Shown here in pieces: positions 7,707 to 15,146 of a DNA stretch of 64,000 nt. Source of the DNA: a candidate division WOR-3 bacterium (GTDB taxonomy: Bacteria; Hydrothermota; Tepidihabitantia; Tepidihabitantales; Tepidihabitantaceae); NCBI GenBank assembly GCA_013177935.1, contig JABLXZ010000003.1, positions 166,911-230,910 on the forward strand, written 5' to 3'. The notes below the pieces were generated by a model that had not been told where the DNA came from, did not search any database, and was given only the letters and a program-made list of their open reading frames with translations. Position 1 is the first letter of the stretch. The number at the start of each line of letters is the position of its first letter. The position numbers and the translations under genes are program-made.

Positions 7707-9143
7707 ATGGGATTGAGTGAAGAGGAAAAAAAGGAGCGGTTGCGCCAGTTGCCGGCGGTGGACAGGGTTCTGGGCGATGATAGGTTGTCCCCGGTTGTGA
7801 GCCGTTTGCATCCCCGATTGGCGAAATGGGTGGTCAGGCGGTATCTTGAGGAGGTGCGTGCCAAGATTCTCAACGGGGAAGATTTTGAGTTTGATGTTGA
7901 AGAGTTGCGGATGCGGTTGGCGCAGAACCGTAAACCCAGTCTGGTCCGGGCAATAAACGGGTTAGGTGTGGTTTTACACACCGGGTTGGGTCGCGCACCT
8001 CTTGCCCGGGTGGCACAGCAGGCGTTGATTGAGGTCAGTGAAAATTTTTGTACTCTGGAGATTAACCTTACCGATGGGAGAAGGGGAAGCCGGTATCGTC
8101 ATATCGAGCCGCTACTTTGTGAGTTGACCGGAGCAGAAGCGGCGATGGTCGTGAACAACAACTGTGCCGCCACCCTGCTTATTCTCTCCACGATTGCAAA
8201 GAATAAAGAGGTGATTGTCTCACGGGGGCAGTTGATTGAGATTGGTGGTTCGTTCCGGATTCCGGATGTGATGCGGCAGAGTGGGTGCAAGATGGTGGAG
8301 GTGGGAACTACCAATCGCACCCATCTACGGGATTACGAGGGCGCCATTACACCGGAAACTGGAGCGATTTTACGGGTGCACACCTCTAACTACCGTATTG
8401 TTGGCTTTACCAAGGAAGTAGGGTTGGAGGAACTGGTGGCGCTGGGGCGGAAGCATCAGATTCCGGTGATAGATGATTTAGGCTCGGGCGCCTTGATTGA
8501 CCTTGCGAAGTATGGCTTGCCCAAAGAGCCGGTAGTTGCCGAGTCAATTGCCCAAGGGGCGGATGTTGTTTGTTTCTCCGGTGATAAACTTATTGGTGCC
8601 GGACAGGCAGGGATTATTGTCGGCAAGAAGGTGCTGATTGACCGGATGAAAAAGAACCCGCTGACCCGCGCGTTGCGCTGTGACAAACTGACCTATGCGG
8701 TTCTCGAAAGAACCTTAGAACTTTTTCTGGATGAAGAACGAGCAATACGAGAACACGCTCTGTTTCAGGTTGTTTTAAAGCCACTTGCGCAGATGCAGGA
8801 GGAGGCGCAAACGCTGTTACGGTTGGTCGGTGAACAGTTAAAGGATAAAGCAGATTTCGCCATTAAACCGACAAAAGCAGAGGTCGGCGGCGGTTCTCTC
8901 GCGACCGAGACGCTGGATTCAATTGCTTTGTCGGTAAAACCGAAGGAAATCTCGGTTGACGAACTGGCAAAAAGGCTCCGGTTTTACTCAATACCGGTTT
9001 TTGCCCGGGTGGCAAACGATGAACTGCTACTTGACTTCCGCACTATCCGGAGTGACGAGGTTTCAATTGTGGGCGATGCCCTGATCTGGGCACTGACGAA
9101 AGGAGATGTGTTAGATGTTTCCGGTACTTTTAAGGGTGGGTAA
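7707..9143 (+). CDS. selA: L-seryl-tRNA(Sec) selenium transferase
   Basis: SelA is a PLP enzyme that converts seryl-tRNA(Sec) to selenocysteyl-tRNA(Sec) using selenophosphate. The 478-residue protein starts with the helical N-terminal domain (LPAVDRVL) and continues into the type-I fold. SGDKLIGAGQAGIIVGKK near residue 290 contains the expected PLP lysine, and GLGRAPLA and NNNCAATLLIL are also typical. It shows that the organism probably encodes selenocysteine, yet selB, selD, tRNA-Sec and any obvious selenoprotein gene are absent from the window. Its 3' end overlaps lgt by 29 nt in another frame. Confidence 0.95.
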   Translation: MGLSEEEKKERLRQLPAVDRVLGDDRLSPVVSRLHPRLAKWVVRRYLEEVRAKILNGEDFEFDVEELRMRLAQNRKPSLVRAINGLGVVLHTGLGRAPLARVAQQALIEVSENFCTLEINLTDGRRGSRYRHIEPLLCELTGAEAAMVVNNNCAATLLILSTIAKNKEVIVSRGQLIEIGGSFRIPDVMRQSGCKMVEVGTTNRTHLRDYEGAITPETGAILRVHTSNYRIVGFTKEVGLEELVALGRKHQIPVIDDLGSGALIDLAKYGLPKEPVVAESIAQGADVVCFSGDKLIGAGQAGIIVGKKVLIDRMKKNPLTRALRCDKLTYAVLERTLELFLDEERAIREHALFQVVLKPLAQMQEEAQTLLRLVGEQLKDKADFAIKPTKAEVGGGSLATETLDSIALSVKPKEISVDELAKRLRFYSIPVFARVANDELLLDFRTIRSDEVSIVGDALIWALTKGDVLDVSGTFKGG

Positions 9144-9882
9144 CTTTCAACTTTACTCTTATGGTGTTATGCTCTTTATTTCGTTTATCCTGGGCATTGC
9201 CTTTGTCGAAAGCCGGGCAAAGCGGTTTGGCGTTGACCCCAGGAAGATAACCGACCTTGCGTTGTGGGTGCTTCTGGCGGTTGTATTTGGAGCGCGTTTT
9301 TTCTATGTAGCATTCCACTGGGAGGAGTTTCAACACAACCTGATTGATACGATTAAGTTCTGGGGCAACCCGCCTGGGCTTTCTGGTTTGATGTTCTACG
9401 GTGGGTTTCTCGGCGGATTTGTTGCCGGGTTGCTGTATGTCTGGCTCAACCGCCTGCCGGTGGTGAAACTGCTTGATGCGGTGGCGCCCGCGGTAGTACT
9501 GGGTGAAGGGTTTACAAGGATTGGCTGTTTTCTCAATGGGTGTTGCTTTGGCAAGCCTACAGATTCGTTCCTCGGGGTGATATTTCCTCCCAACTCAGCA
9601 GCGGGTGCCCAGTTTCCCGGGCAACCGATTTATCCCACCCAGCTGTTTTCCTCTTTTGCCGGATTTGTTCTGTTTGGAATCGCCCTGCTGCTGGAACGCA
9701 GAAAACTCAAGCCCGGTGTGTTGTTTGCAATCATTTTAATTCTCTATTCGCTTTTCCGGTTTGGCATTGATTTTGTTCGTTTTTACGAGAACGAGGCAAA
9801 CTTCTGGGGCAATCAGATTGTCGCATTGGGTTTGACATTGATTGGTGTGGTACTCCTCGCCATCTTTCAGCGCCGTAAATGA
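9115..9882 (+). CDS. lgt: Prolipoprotein diacylglyceryl transferase
   Basis: Lgt is an inner-membrane enzyme that adds diacylglycerol to the lipobox cysteine of prolipoproteins. The 255-residue protein has about seven hydrophobic segments and the Lgt signature around residue 135 (EGFTRIGCFLNGCCFG). YPTQLF and the C-terminal FRFGIDFVRFYE segment are also family features. The start ATG 9115 lies inside the selA tail. In this operon it sits with the Lol transporter genes, and many lipoproteins are predicted elsewhere in the window (HEAT, TPR, Pal-like, CpoB-like). Confidence 0.95.
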   Translation: MFPVLLRVGNFQLYSYGVMLFISFILGIAFVESRAKRFGVDPRKITDLALWVLLAVVFGARFFYVAFHWEEFQHNLIDTIKFWGNPPGLSGLMFYGGFLGGFVAGLLYVWLNRLPVVKLLDAVAPAVVLGEGFTRIGCFLNGCCFGKPTDSFLGVIFPPNSAAGAQFPGQPIYPTQLFSSFAGFVLFGIALLLERRKLKPGVLFAIILILYSLFRFGIDFVRFYENEANFWGNQIVALGLTLIGVVLLAIFQRRK

Positions 9883-10616
9883 GTTTTTTCAGGGCGGTTT
9901 TTGCCCGGGCAAAACGATTATTTCAGCCTTTTGTCGATTTTCTTTTCCCGCCGATTTGCTATGGTTGTGATGAAGAGATTGAACAGGGGTTGATATGCGA
10001 CTCCTGCCGGCTTTTGCTTTTTACCAGCGAACTGGATGTTTGCGAGCGATGTGGCAGACCCTGTTTGCCGGATGCGGGCAGATGCGGTTGTTGTGACCCG
10101 CCCCTGGCGTTAAGCCGGATTCGTGCGGTCGGGGTTTATGGAAAGCCTTTTTTAGGTTTAATTCAGGCGTTGAAGTACCAGGAGAAAACGGCGCTGGTGC
10201 CGATTTTAGGCGGGGCGTTGGCACTTTTGGTGGAGCAGGATAGTGGCTTAAAACAGGCGGATAGAATTTGCCCGGTGCCACTGCATCCGGCAAGGTTGCG
10301 GGAAAGGGGTTACAATCAGGCGTTGCTTCTGGCTAAGGAGGTGGCGCGGATAACCCATATTCCATTTGCTGACCTTCTGGTGCGTAAAAAGAACACACCC
10401 AGTCAGACAAAACAAATAAGCAATGAGAGTCGATTTAAAAATGTAAGAGGGGCATTTGGAATGAAGAACGGCGAGCGGTTGGACGGGATGCGATTAATAC
10501 TTATTGATGATGTGATGACAACCGGTGCAACCCTTTCGGCTGCGGCTGAAGAGTTGCGCAAGGCGGGTGCGGCAGAGGTTATGGGATTGGTTGTTGCGGC
10601 AGCGGTTGGTTCATAA
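9879..10616 (+). CDS. comF: ComF family protein / phosphoribosyltransferase-like
   Basis: The 245-residue protein has the ComF architecture. The N-terminal zinc-binding cysteine clusters (CYGCDEEIEQGLICDSC, CERCGRPC) are followed by a type-I phosphoribosyltransferase domain with the PRPP-binding motif LILIDDVMTTGATLS near residue 205. PLHPARLRERGYNQA is the characteristic ComF segment. ComF homologues support DNA uptake in competent bacteria, but many members lack a known role. It overlaps lgt by 4 nt (ATGA) and is the last gene of the lysS operon. Its final 38 nt overlap the oppositely oriented M23 peptidase gene. Confidence 0.92.
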   Translation: MSFFRAVFARAKRLFQPFVDFLFPPICYGCDEEIEQGLICDSCRLLLFTSELDVCERCGRPCLPDAGRCGCCDPPLALSRIRAVGVYGKPFLGLIQALKYQEKTALVPILGGALALLVEQDSGLKQADRICPVPLHPARLRERGYNQALLLAKEVARITHIPFADLLVRKKNTPSQTKQISNESRFKNVRGAFGMKNGERLDGMRLILIDDVMTTGATLSAAAEELRKAGAAEVMGLVVAAAVGS

Positions 10617-11844
10617 TTGCAAGCAGACTGTCGCGATAGGCACGAAAAGCCGGCAGGTAAGCAAGTTTAAGCGCCGCCGCCCGTGGTGGGTTCAGCCGCA
10701 AAGGATTGACCGGACGGCCAAATTTGCGTACCTCATAGTGCAGGTGGGGACCAGTAGAGAGTCCGGTTGAGCCAACATAGCCGATAATCTGTCCCTGAGT
10801 TACCGGGGCACCGGTTTTGACACCTTTGCCAAAGCCACTGAGATGGCCATAACGGGTTTCGTAACCGTCACGGTGGCCAACCCGCACCAGGCGACCATAA
10901 CCGCCCGACCAACCAGCAGAGATGACACGACCGTCCGCAACGCAGGAGACCGGTGTACCGATGGGTGCAGCATAGTCAATGCCTTGATGGAGCGCACGCA
11001 AACGGCGGATAGGGTGGTAACGGTTGCCAAAGAAGGAAGAGATACGCGAGAAGCGCAAGGGTGATTTCAGAAAGAGTTTGCGCATCGACAACCCGTCCGG
11101 ATTGTAGTAGTCGGTGTTTCCTTCTGGGTCGGTAAAATGGAAGGCGGTGAATTCACCGACCGCACCTTTGTAACGGGCAGCGATAATTTGCCCATAGCCC
11201 ACTATCACCGAGTCAATGTATTTTCGGGGAACCAATATTACAAATGAGTCACCGGGTTGGGTTTCGGAGAAGAAGTCAATTTCCCAATCAAAGATTTCGG
11301 TATAAGCGGCAACGAGACTTGGTTTTTCTCCTAAGTTTATTATCGACTGATACAGTGAACCGGTGATGGTGCCTTTAATGACAGTGGGAACTATGTCGAT
11401 GGGAAGGGAAGTTAAGGTAACAGTAGGTGGTCCGGAGTCGATATCAATTCGGTAGATTGAGTCGTAGTTGCGCCAGTAGAGAATCTGAACAAGCGAGTCA
11501 CGACGATAAAGCAGGATAACGCTGTCACCGGGTCTGATTCGGCGGAAGTTGAAACCGAACTCTTTTAAGGCACCAATAACCTGGTCTACAACATGGTTGG
11601 GAACTTCGGCACGGTTGAAAACAAAGGGCAGAATTTCTCCGGGCTGAACGGCAAAGCTTTTCGCAATTAGTGGCAGAGGTGGCGATGGGGTAGAAGAAGT
11701 TGCCATTCGCTGCCGCCGCGGTCGCAAGAGCGAAAAGATGATGGTACTAAGGATAATCACGCCTAAAACGATGAGTAAGCGAACGGTACTGCTTTTGCGG
11801 GGTCTAACCTTTGCCGATTCAAGAAGAGGGCGGGGTTTCAGCAT
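10579..11844 (-). CDS. M23 family peptidoglycan endopeptidase (MepM-like)
   Basis: A probable cell-wall DD-endopeptidase or hydrolase activator. The 421-residue protein has a membrane anchor at about residues 23-40, then a long OapA/MepM-type extension. The LytM/M23 domain (about residues 275-375) carries the zinc and catalytic motif residues in HQGIDY, GHRDGYETRYGHL and HLHYE, so it should be active. Length is close to that of E. coli MepM. No Shine-Dalgarno site is evident before ATG 11844, and a promoter-like -10 lies 10 nt upstream. Its 3' end overlaps comF tail-to-tail. Confidence 0.92.
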   Translation of the reverse strand: MLKPRPLLESAKVRPRKSSTVRLLIVLGVIILSTIIFSLLRPRRQRMATSSTPSPPLPLIAKSFAVQPGEILPFVFNRAEVPNHVVDQVIGALKEFGFNFRRIRPGDSVILLYRRDSLVQILYWRNYDSIYRIDIDSGPPTVTLTSLPIDIVPTVIKGTITGSLYQSIINLGEKPSLVAAYTEIFDWEIDFFSETQPGDSFVILVPRKYIDSVIVGYGQIIAARYKGAVGEFTAFHFTDPEGNTDYYNPDGLSMRKLFLKSPLRFSRISSFFGNRYHPIRRLRALHQGIDYAAPIGTPVSCVADGRVISAGWSGGYGRLVRVGHRDGYETRYGHLSGFGKGVKTGAPVTQGQIIGYVGSTGLSTGPHLHYEVRKFGRPVNPLRLNPPRAAALKLAYLPAFRAYRDSLLAIMNQPLPQQPIP

Positions 11845-11854
11845 AGCAGATATT

Positions 11855-11882
11855 ATGATACCTCAGATTTAGTGGTGTGCAA
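11855..11882 (-). promoter_or_regulatory. Possible promoter of the M23 peptidase gene
   Basis: On the minus strand TTGCAC (11882-11877), 16-nt spacer, TATCAT (11860-11855), then 10 nt to ATG 11844. The -35 match is poor. If real, the leader would be only about 3 nt. Confidence 0.3.
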
Positions 11883-11894
11883 TAAATTTGTGGC

Positions 11895-11923
11895 TTGACC
11901 TTGAAGAGTCGCAGGTTTATCAT
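11895..11923 (+). promoter_or_regulatory. Promoter of apbE, predicted leaderless
   Basis: TTGACC (11895-11900), 17-nt spacer, TATCAT (11918-11923), then 6 nt to GTG 11930. The elements lie inside the N-terminal extension that would exist if TTG 11888 were used, which argues for GTG 11930 as the real start. Confidence 0.65.
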
Positions 11924-11929
11924 TGTGCG

Positions 11930-12910
11930 GTGAAGTGGTTGCTTGTTGCAGCATCAGGTTTAATCTTTTTTAGCGGCTGTTCACAGCCCGGTTATGTGGT
12001 TGACGAGACCGAGATGGGGTTTGGAAGTTATATCCGGATTTGTGCCCGGGGGAAAACAAAGGAGGAGACCGATAAGGCGGTGCATAGGGCTTTTGCCGAG
12101 ATGCAACGGCTGGATACTTTATGGTCTATCTTTTTTGATAAGAGTGAGGTGGCACAGCTGAACCGTTTGCGCAAGATGCTGGTTTCAAAAGAGACCCGCG
12201 ATTTGATTGTTAAAGGGATAGCAATGGGTGAAGAGACAAACGGCGCCTTTGACATTACGGTTGAACCGCTGATGCGGTTATGGGGATTTTATGACGGAAA
12301 TTACCGGGTGCCGGAAAGTACCGATATAGTTGAGACAAAAAAACATGTTGACTATCGCCAGATCGTAGTTGATGGTGATAGTGTAATACTTGGTGAAGGT
12401 GTTAATCTTGATTTGGGTGGCATTGCGGTTGGTTATGCGGTTGACCGGGCGGTGGCAATTATGGAGTCTCTGGGTTTGATTGAAGGTTTGGTAGATGCCG
12501 GGGGTGATATCAGGGTTTTTGGGGAAAAAGTGTGGCGGATTGGTGTACAGAATCCGCGAGGCGAAGGTGTGGTAAGGGTACTCAAGTTGAAAAATCAAGC
12601 GGTTTCAACTTCAGGCGATTATGAGAATTTCTTCGAAGTTAACAACAAACGCTACTGCCATATAGTCAATCCGAAAACCGGTTATCCAGCGACGCGCTGG
12701 GTTGCGGTTGCGGTTGTGGCACCAAGCGCTCTGGAAGCGGATGTTTACTCGACAACCCTTTTTGCTTGCGGTGATGATGGGGCAAAGATTTTCCGAAAAA
12801 AGCAGGTTTACTTGCCGGGCGAAATGGAATATACAGGGTATGCGGCACTTCTCTTTGAGATGCAGGGTGATTCAGTGGTTGTAAAGAAGGTGGGGAGGAT
12901 AAATGAATAA
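11930..12910 (+). CDS. apbE: FAD:protein FMN transferase ApbE, lipoprotein
   Basis: ApbE transfers FMN from FAD to threonine or serine residues of extracytoplasmic redox proteins. With the GTG 11930 start the 326-residue protein begins with a lipoprotein signal ending in FFSGC. Conserved features include LDLGGIAVGYAVDRAV, DAGGDIRVFG and HIVNPKTGYPA, the FAD/Mg-binding core. The next three genes overlap in series: radical SAM, NusG-II and Gx transporter. This mixture recurs at flavin/quinone redox loci. No FMN-accepting target protein is visible in the window, so the substrate is unknown. Confidence 0.92.
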   Translation: MKWLLVAASGLIFFSGCSQPGYVVDETEMGFGSYIRICARGKTKEETDKAVHRAFAEMQRLDTLWSIFFDKSEVAQLNRLRKMLVSKETRDLIVKGIAMGEETNGAFDITVEPLMRLWGFYDGNYRVPESTDIVETKKHVDYRQIVVDGDSVILGEGVNLDLGGIAVGYAVDRAVAIMESLGLIEGLVDAGGDIRVFGEKVWRIGVQNPRGEGVVRVLKLKNQAVSTSGDYENFFEVNNKRYCHIVNPKTGYPATRWVAVAVVAPSALEADVYSTTLFACGDDGAKIFRKKQVYLPGEMEYTGYAALLFEMQGDSVVVKKVGRINE

Positions 12911-13889
12911 AGAGGCGAGGTACTATGCAACGGAAGATGGAAGGGTGCGTTGTTTTTTGTGTCCGAATCGGTGTTTGATTGCACCGGGAAAGTTGGGGCG
13001 GTGTCTGGGCAGGAAAAACATCAACGGCAAACTTTTTGCCACAAATTATGGTGAAGTGGTATCGATGGCGGTTGACCCGATTGAAAAGAAGCCGCTTTAC
13101 CACTTTTATCCCGGGGTGGAGATTTTTTCGGTCGCAACTTACGGTTGTAATCTACGGTGTCCTTTCTGTCAGAACTGGGAAATTTCCCAGGAGGTGGCAC
13201 CCAGTCGTTATGTTGAGCCTGATGAACTATTGAAACTGGTTGTGCAGTCGGGGTGCCGGTTTATCGCCTGGACCTATTCCGAACCGGTAATCTGGTTTGA
13301 GTATTTACTGGATGCCGGCAGTTTGATGCATAAGGCGGGAATTAAGAATGTACTGGTTACGAATGGGATGATTAACCCCGAGCCGCTAAGGGAGCTTTTA
13401 CCAATAGTTGATGCGATGAACATCGATTTGAAATCTATTAGAAAGGAGTTTTATCAGGATTATATCCACGGCGACCTTGAGACCGTTTTAAATACAATAA
13501 AGACGGCACGAACGAGATGTCTTGTGGAATTGACAACACTGTTGATTCCCGGGAAAAACGATTCAGAGGCAGAGATTGCTGAATTGACCGATTTTGTTGC
13601 CGGTCTGGGCCGGGAAACGGTGTTGCACTTATCCCGTTTTTTCCCCCGATACCGGGTAGATGAACCGCCCACAGCGCTGGATACGCTAATTCGAGCCGCA
13701 GAGATTGCGGCAAAGAAACTGGACTATGTGTATTTAGGTAATGTTGCGATTGGCGAGAGGTTTCGGGACACATTCTGTCCAGGATGTAAGGCAAAATTGG
13801 TTGACCGTAGTGAGTACCGGGGCAGGGTTGTTGGGGTGAAAGATGGTCACTGTCAGCGTTGTGGCAGGAAGGTTGATATAGTTTTGTGA
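12903..13889 (+). CDS. AmmeMemoRadiSam-system-type radical SAM enzyme
   Basis: This radical SAM protein resembles pyruvate-formate-lyase-activating enzymes and the AmmeMemoRadiSam group. The 328-residue protein has an N-terminal cysteine cluster (CFLCPNRCLIAPGKLGRC), the radical SAM cluster CNLRCPFC near residue 82, and a C-terminal zinc-ribbon-like pair (CPGCKAKL ... CQRCGRK). The AMMECR1 and MEMO1 partner genes that define the full system are not nearby. It overlaps apbE by 8 nt. The substrate is unknown. Confidence 0.85.
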   Translation: MNKEARYYATEDGRVRCFLCPNRCLIAPGKLGRCLGRKNINGKLFATNYGEVVSMAVDPIEKKPLYHFYPGVEIFSVATYGCNLRCPFCQNWEISQEVAPSRYVEPDELLKLVVQSGCRFIAWTYSEPVIWFEYLLDAGSLMHKAGIKNVLVTNGMINPEPLRELLPIVDAMNIDLKSIRKEFYQDYIHGDLETVLNTIKTARTRCLVELTTLLIPGKNDSEAEIAELTDFVAGLGRETVLHLSRFFPRYRVDEPPTALDTLIRAAEIAAKKLDYVYLGNVAIGERFRDTFCPGCKAKLVDRSEYRGRVVGVKDGHCQRCGRKVDIVL

Positions 13890-14248
13890 AGATATTTAAG
13901 GCTGGTGATATTATCTTGATTGCGTTTTTTCTTGTCCTGGGAGCAGGCGGTGCTGTTTTAATCTGGAACAGGGCGGGGTCAGGTGATGTTTGTGTGATTA
14001 AATCGGTTGAAGGGGTTCAGACGATTGCCCTGCCGGCCGATACAGTTGTCACCCTTAATGGACCGGTGGGAAGAACGGTTGTTGAGGTGCGAGGTAAACA
14101 GGTTAGGGTACGGGATTCGGATTGCCGGAATAAAATATGTGTCAGGACCGGCTGGATTCAAAGTTCAGGACAGCTGAGCGTGTGTGCGCCCAATCGGGTG
14201 ATGGTTCAGGTTAAAAGTGGTGATGGTGTTGATGGGATTACCAGATAA
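13886..14248 (+). CDS. NusG domain II-containing membrane-anchored protein
   Basis: The 120-residue protein has an N-terminal membrane helix (about residues 7-25). The NusG_II domain follows, with the cysteine-containing segment RDSDCRNKICVRTGWI near residue 75 and a further Cys in LSVCAPNRV. Such proteins are commonly next to Gx transporter and ApbE genes, as here. The cysteine arrangement hints at a redox or metal-linked role, but the biochemical function is not established. GTG 13886 overlaps the radical SAM stop by 4 nt. Confidence 0.82.
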   Translation: MKIFKAGDIILIAFFLVLGAGGAVLIWNRAGSGDVCVIKSVEGVQTIALPADTVVTLNGPVGRTVVEVRGKQVRVRDSDCRNKICVRTGWIQSSGQLSVCAPNRVMVQVKSGDGVDGITR

Positions 14249-14735
14249 AAGAAGCCGGATAGCGATTTATGGGGCTCTTGCCCTTGGGCTATACACCGTG
14301 GAGAACTTCCTGCCCACACCTTTGCCGTGGTTGCGGGTCGGAATTGCGAATGTAGCGGTGGTTCTGGCGCTCGATGAGTTAGGGGTCATTGGTGCGGTTG
14401 TTGTCTTTTGCATAAAGTTGATTCTTGGTTCGATTATCACCGGAAGATTCCTTACGCCTTTTTTCTTTTTCGGTGCGGTCGGAGGTGTTATTTCGCTGGC
14501 AGCGATGATTCTGGTCCGGGTTTTGGGTCGCAGGATGTTCAGTGTTGTGGGAATAAGTGTTGCGGGTGGTGTATTTCACAATATTGGCCAGCTTCTTGTT
14601 GCCCGGTTTGTATTAATTCAGAGTTCGGCGCTGTGGCGGTTTTTCCCGGTGCTCGTTCTGTTCGGTGTGGGCACTGGTATATTTATCGGCATTCTTGCCC
14701 GATTAGTTCAGTCACGGGTAAAAGAATATGCTTGA
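14217..14735 (+). CDS. Gx transporter family protein (HepS component-I-like)
   Basis: The 172-residue integral membrane protein has five or so hydrophobic segments. LPWLRVGIANVAVVLALDE is typical of the Gx transporter family, often annotated as heptaprenyl diphosphate synthase component I. It resembles small ECF-type substrate-binding subunits. It overlaps the NusG-II gene by 32 nt. The start may be GTG 14217 or ATG 14223. Together with ApbE and the NusG-II protein it suggests a role in flavin or prenyl-quinone supply to an envelope redox system, but that is inference from context. Confidence 0.8.
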   Translation: MVMVLMGLPDKRSRIAIYGALALGLYTVENFLPTPLPWLRVGIANVAVVLALDELGVIGAVVVFCIKLILGSIITGRFLTPFFFFGAVGGVISLAAMILVRVLGRRMFSVVGISVAGGVFHNIGQLLVARFVLIQSSALWRFFPVLVLFGVGTGIFIGILARLVQSRVKEYA

Positions 14736-14759
14736 TTAAAAGTATCAGGTTGTTATATT
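14732..14759 (+). promoter_or_regulatory. Promoter of the DUF4321 gene
   Basis: TTGATT (14732-14737), 16-nt spacer, TATATT (14754-14759). The transcript would start near 14766, about 14 nt before ATG 14780, and includes AAAGGAG. It overlaps the end of the upstream transporter gene. Confidence 0.45.
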
Positions 14760-14779
14760 AGCGGTAAAGGAGTTAAACT

Positions 14780-15061
14780 ATGAAAAGTCGAGGAGTGCGT
14801 TCGGGTGGCAGGTCAATTGGGCTTTTAATTCTGGCGGTAATTGTGGCGGGAATTGCCGGCAGCATACTCTCTTATTTTCTTTCCGGACTATTTCCGCCTG
14901 GTCCGGTACGCGATTTCTTTTTCAAGTCGATGCAGATTGGTGTACCAACTTTTACACTGAATCTTGGGTTTGCGACATTAACATTCGGGATTTCATTTGC
15001 CTTAACTACTTTTGCTGTCCTTTTGTTGATTCTGGCAATCTATCTCTGGTATCGGTTTTAG
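14780..15061 (+). CDS. Small DUF4321-like membrane protein
   Basis: The 93-residue protein has two strongly hydrophobic segments (about residues 14-33 and 60-90) joined by a short loop containing LFPPGPVRDFF. This matches the size and layout of DUF4321 proteins. ATG 14780 has AAAGGAG 7 nt upstream and its own promoter-like sequence. It is followed by a strong hairpin shared with the converging secreted-protein gene. Function unknown. Confidence 0.75.
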   Translation: MKSRGVRSGGRSIGLLILAVIVAGIAGSILSYFLSGLFPPGPVRDFFFKSMQIGVPTFTLNLGFATLTFGISFALTTFAVLLLILAIYLWYRF

Positions 15062-15105
15062 TTATACATTAAATTCGGCTGATAGATTTAGCAATTTTTA
15101 AAAAT

Positions 15106-15127
15106 GGGGGCGGTATTTACCGCCCCC
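15106..15127. terminator. Hairpin between convergent genes, terminator mainly for the minus strand
   Basis: A perfect 10-bp inverted repeat, GGGGGCGGTA and TACCGCCCCC, separated by TT. Read on the minus strand the stem is followed by ATTTTTAAAAATT, a T-rich tract suited to intrinsic termination of the gene ending at 15147. On the plus strand the tail is T-poor, so termination of the DUF4321 transcript is less certain. Confidence 0.75.
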
Positions 15128-15146
15128 GTATCAGTTTAACCCGTTT

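Noticed and set aside
12666..13103. 145-codon minus-strand frame over the apbE/radical SAM junction.
   Set aside because: Both plus-strand genes are conserved there; this is a shadow.
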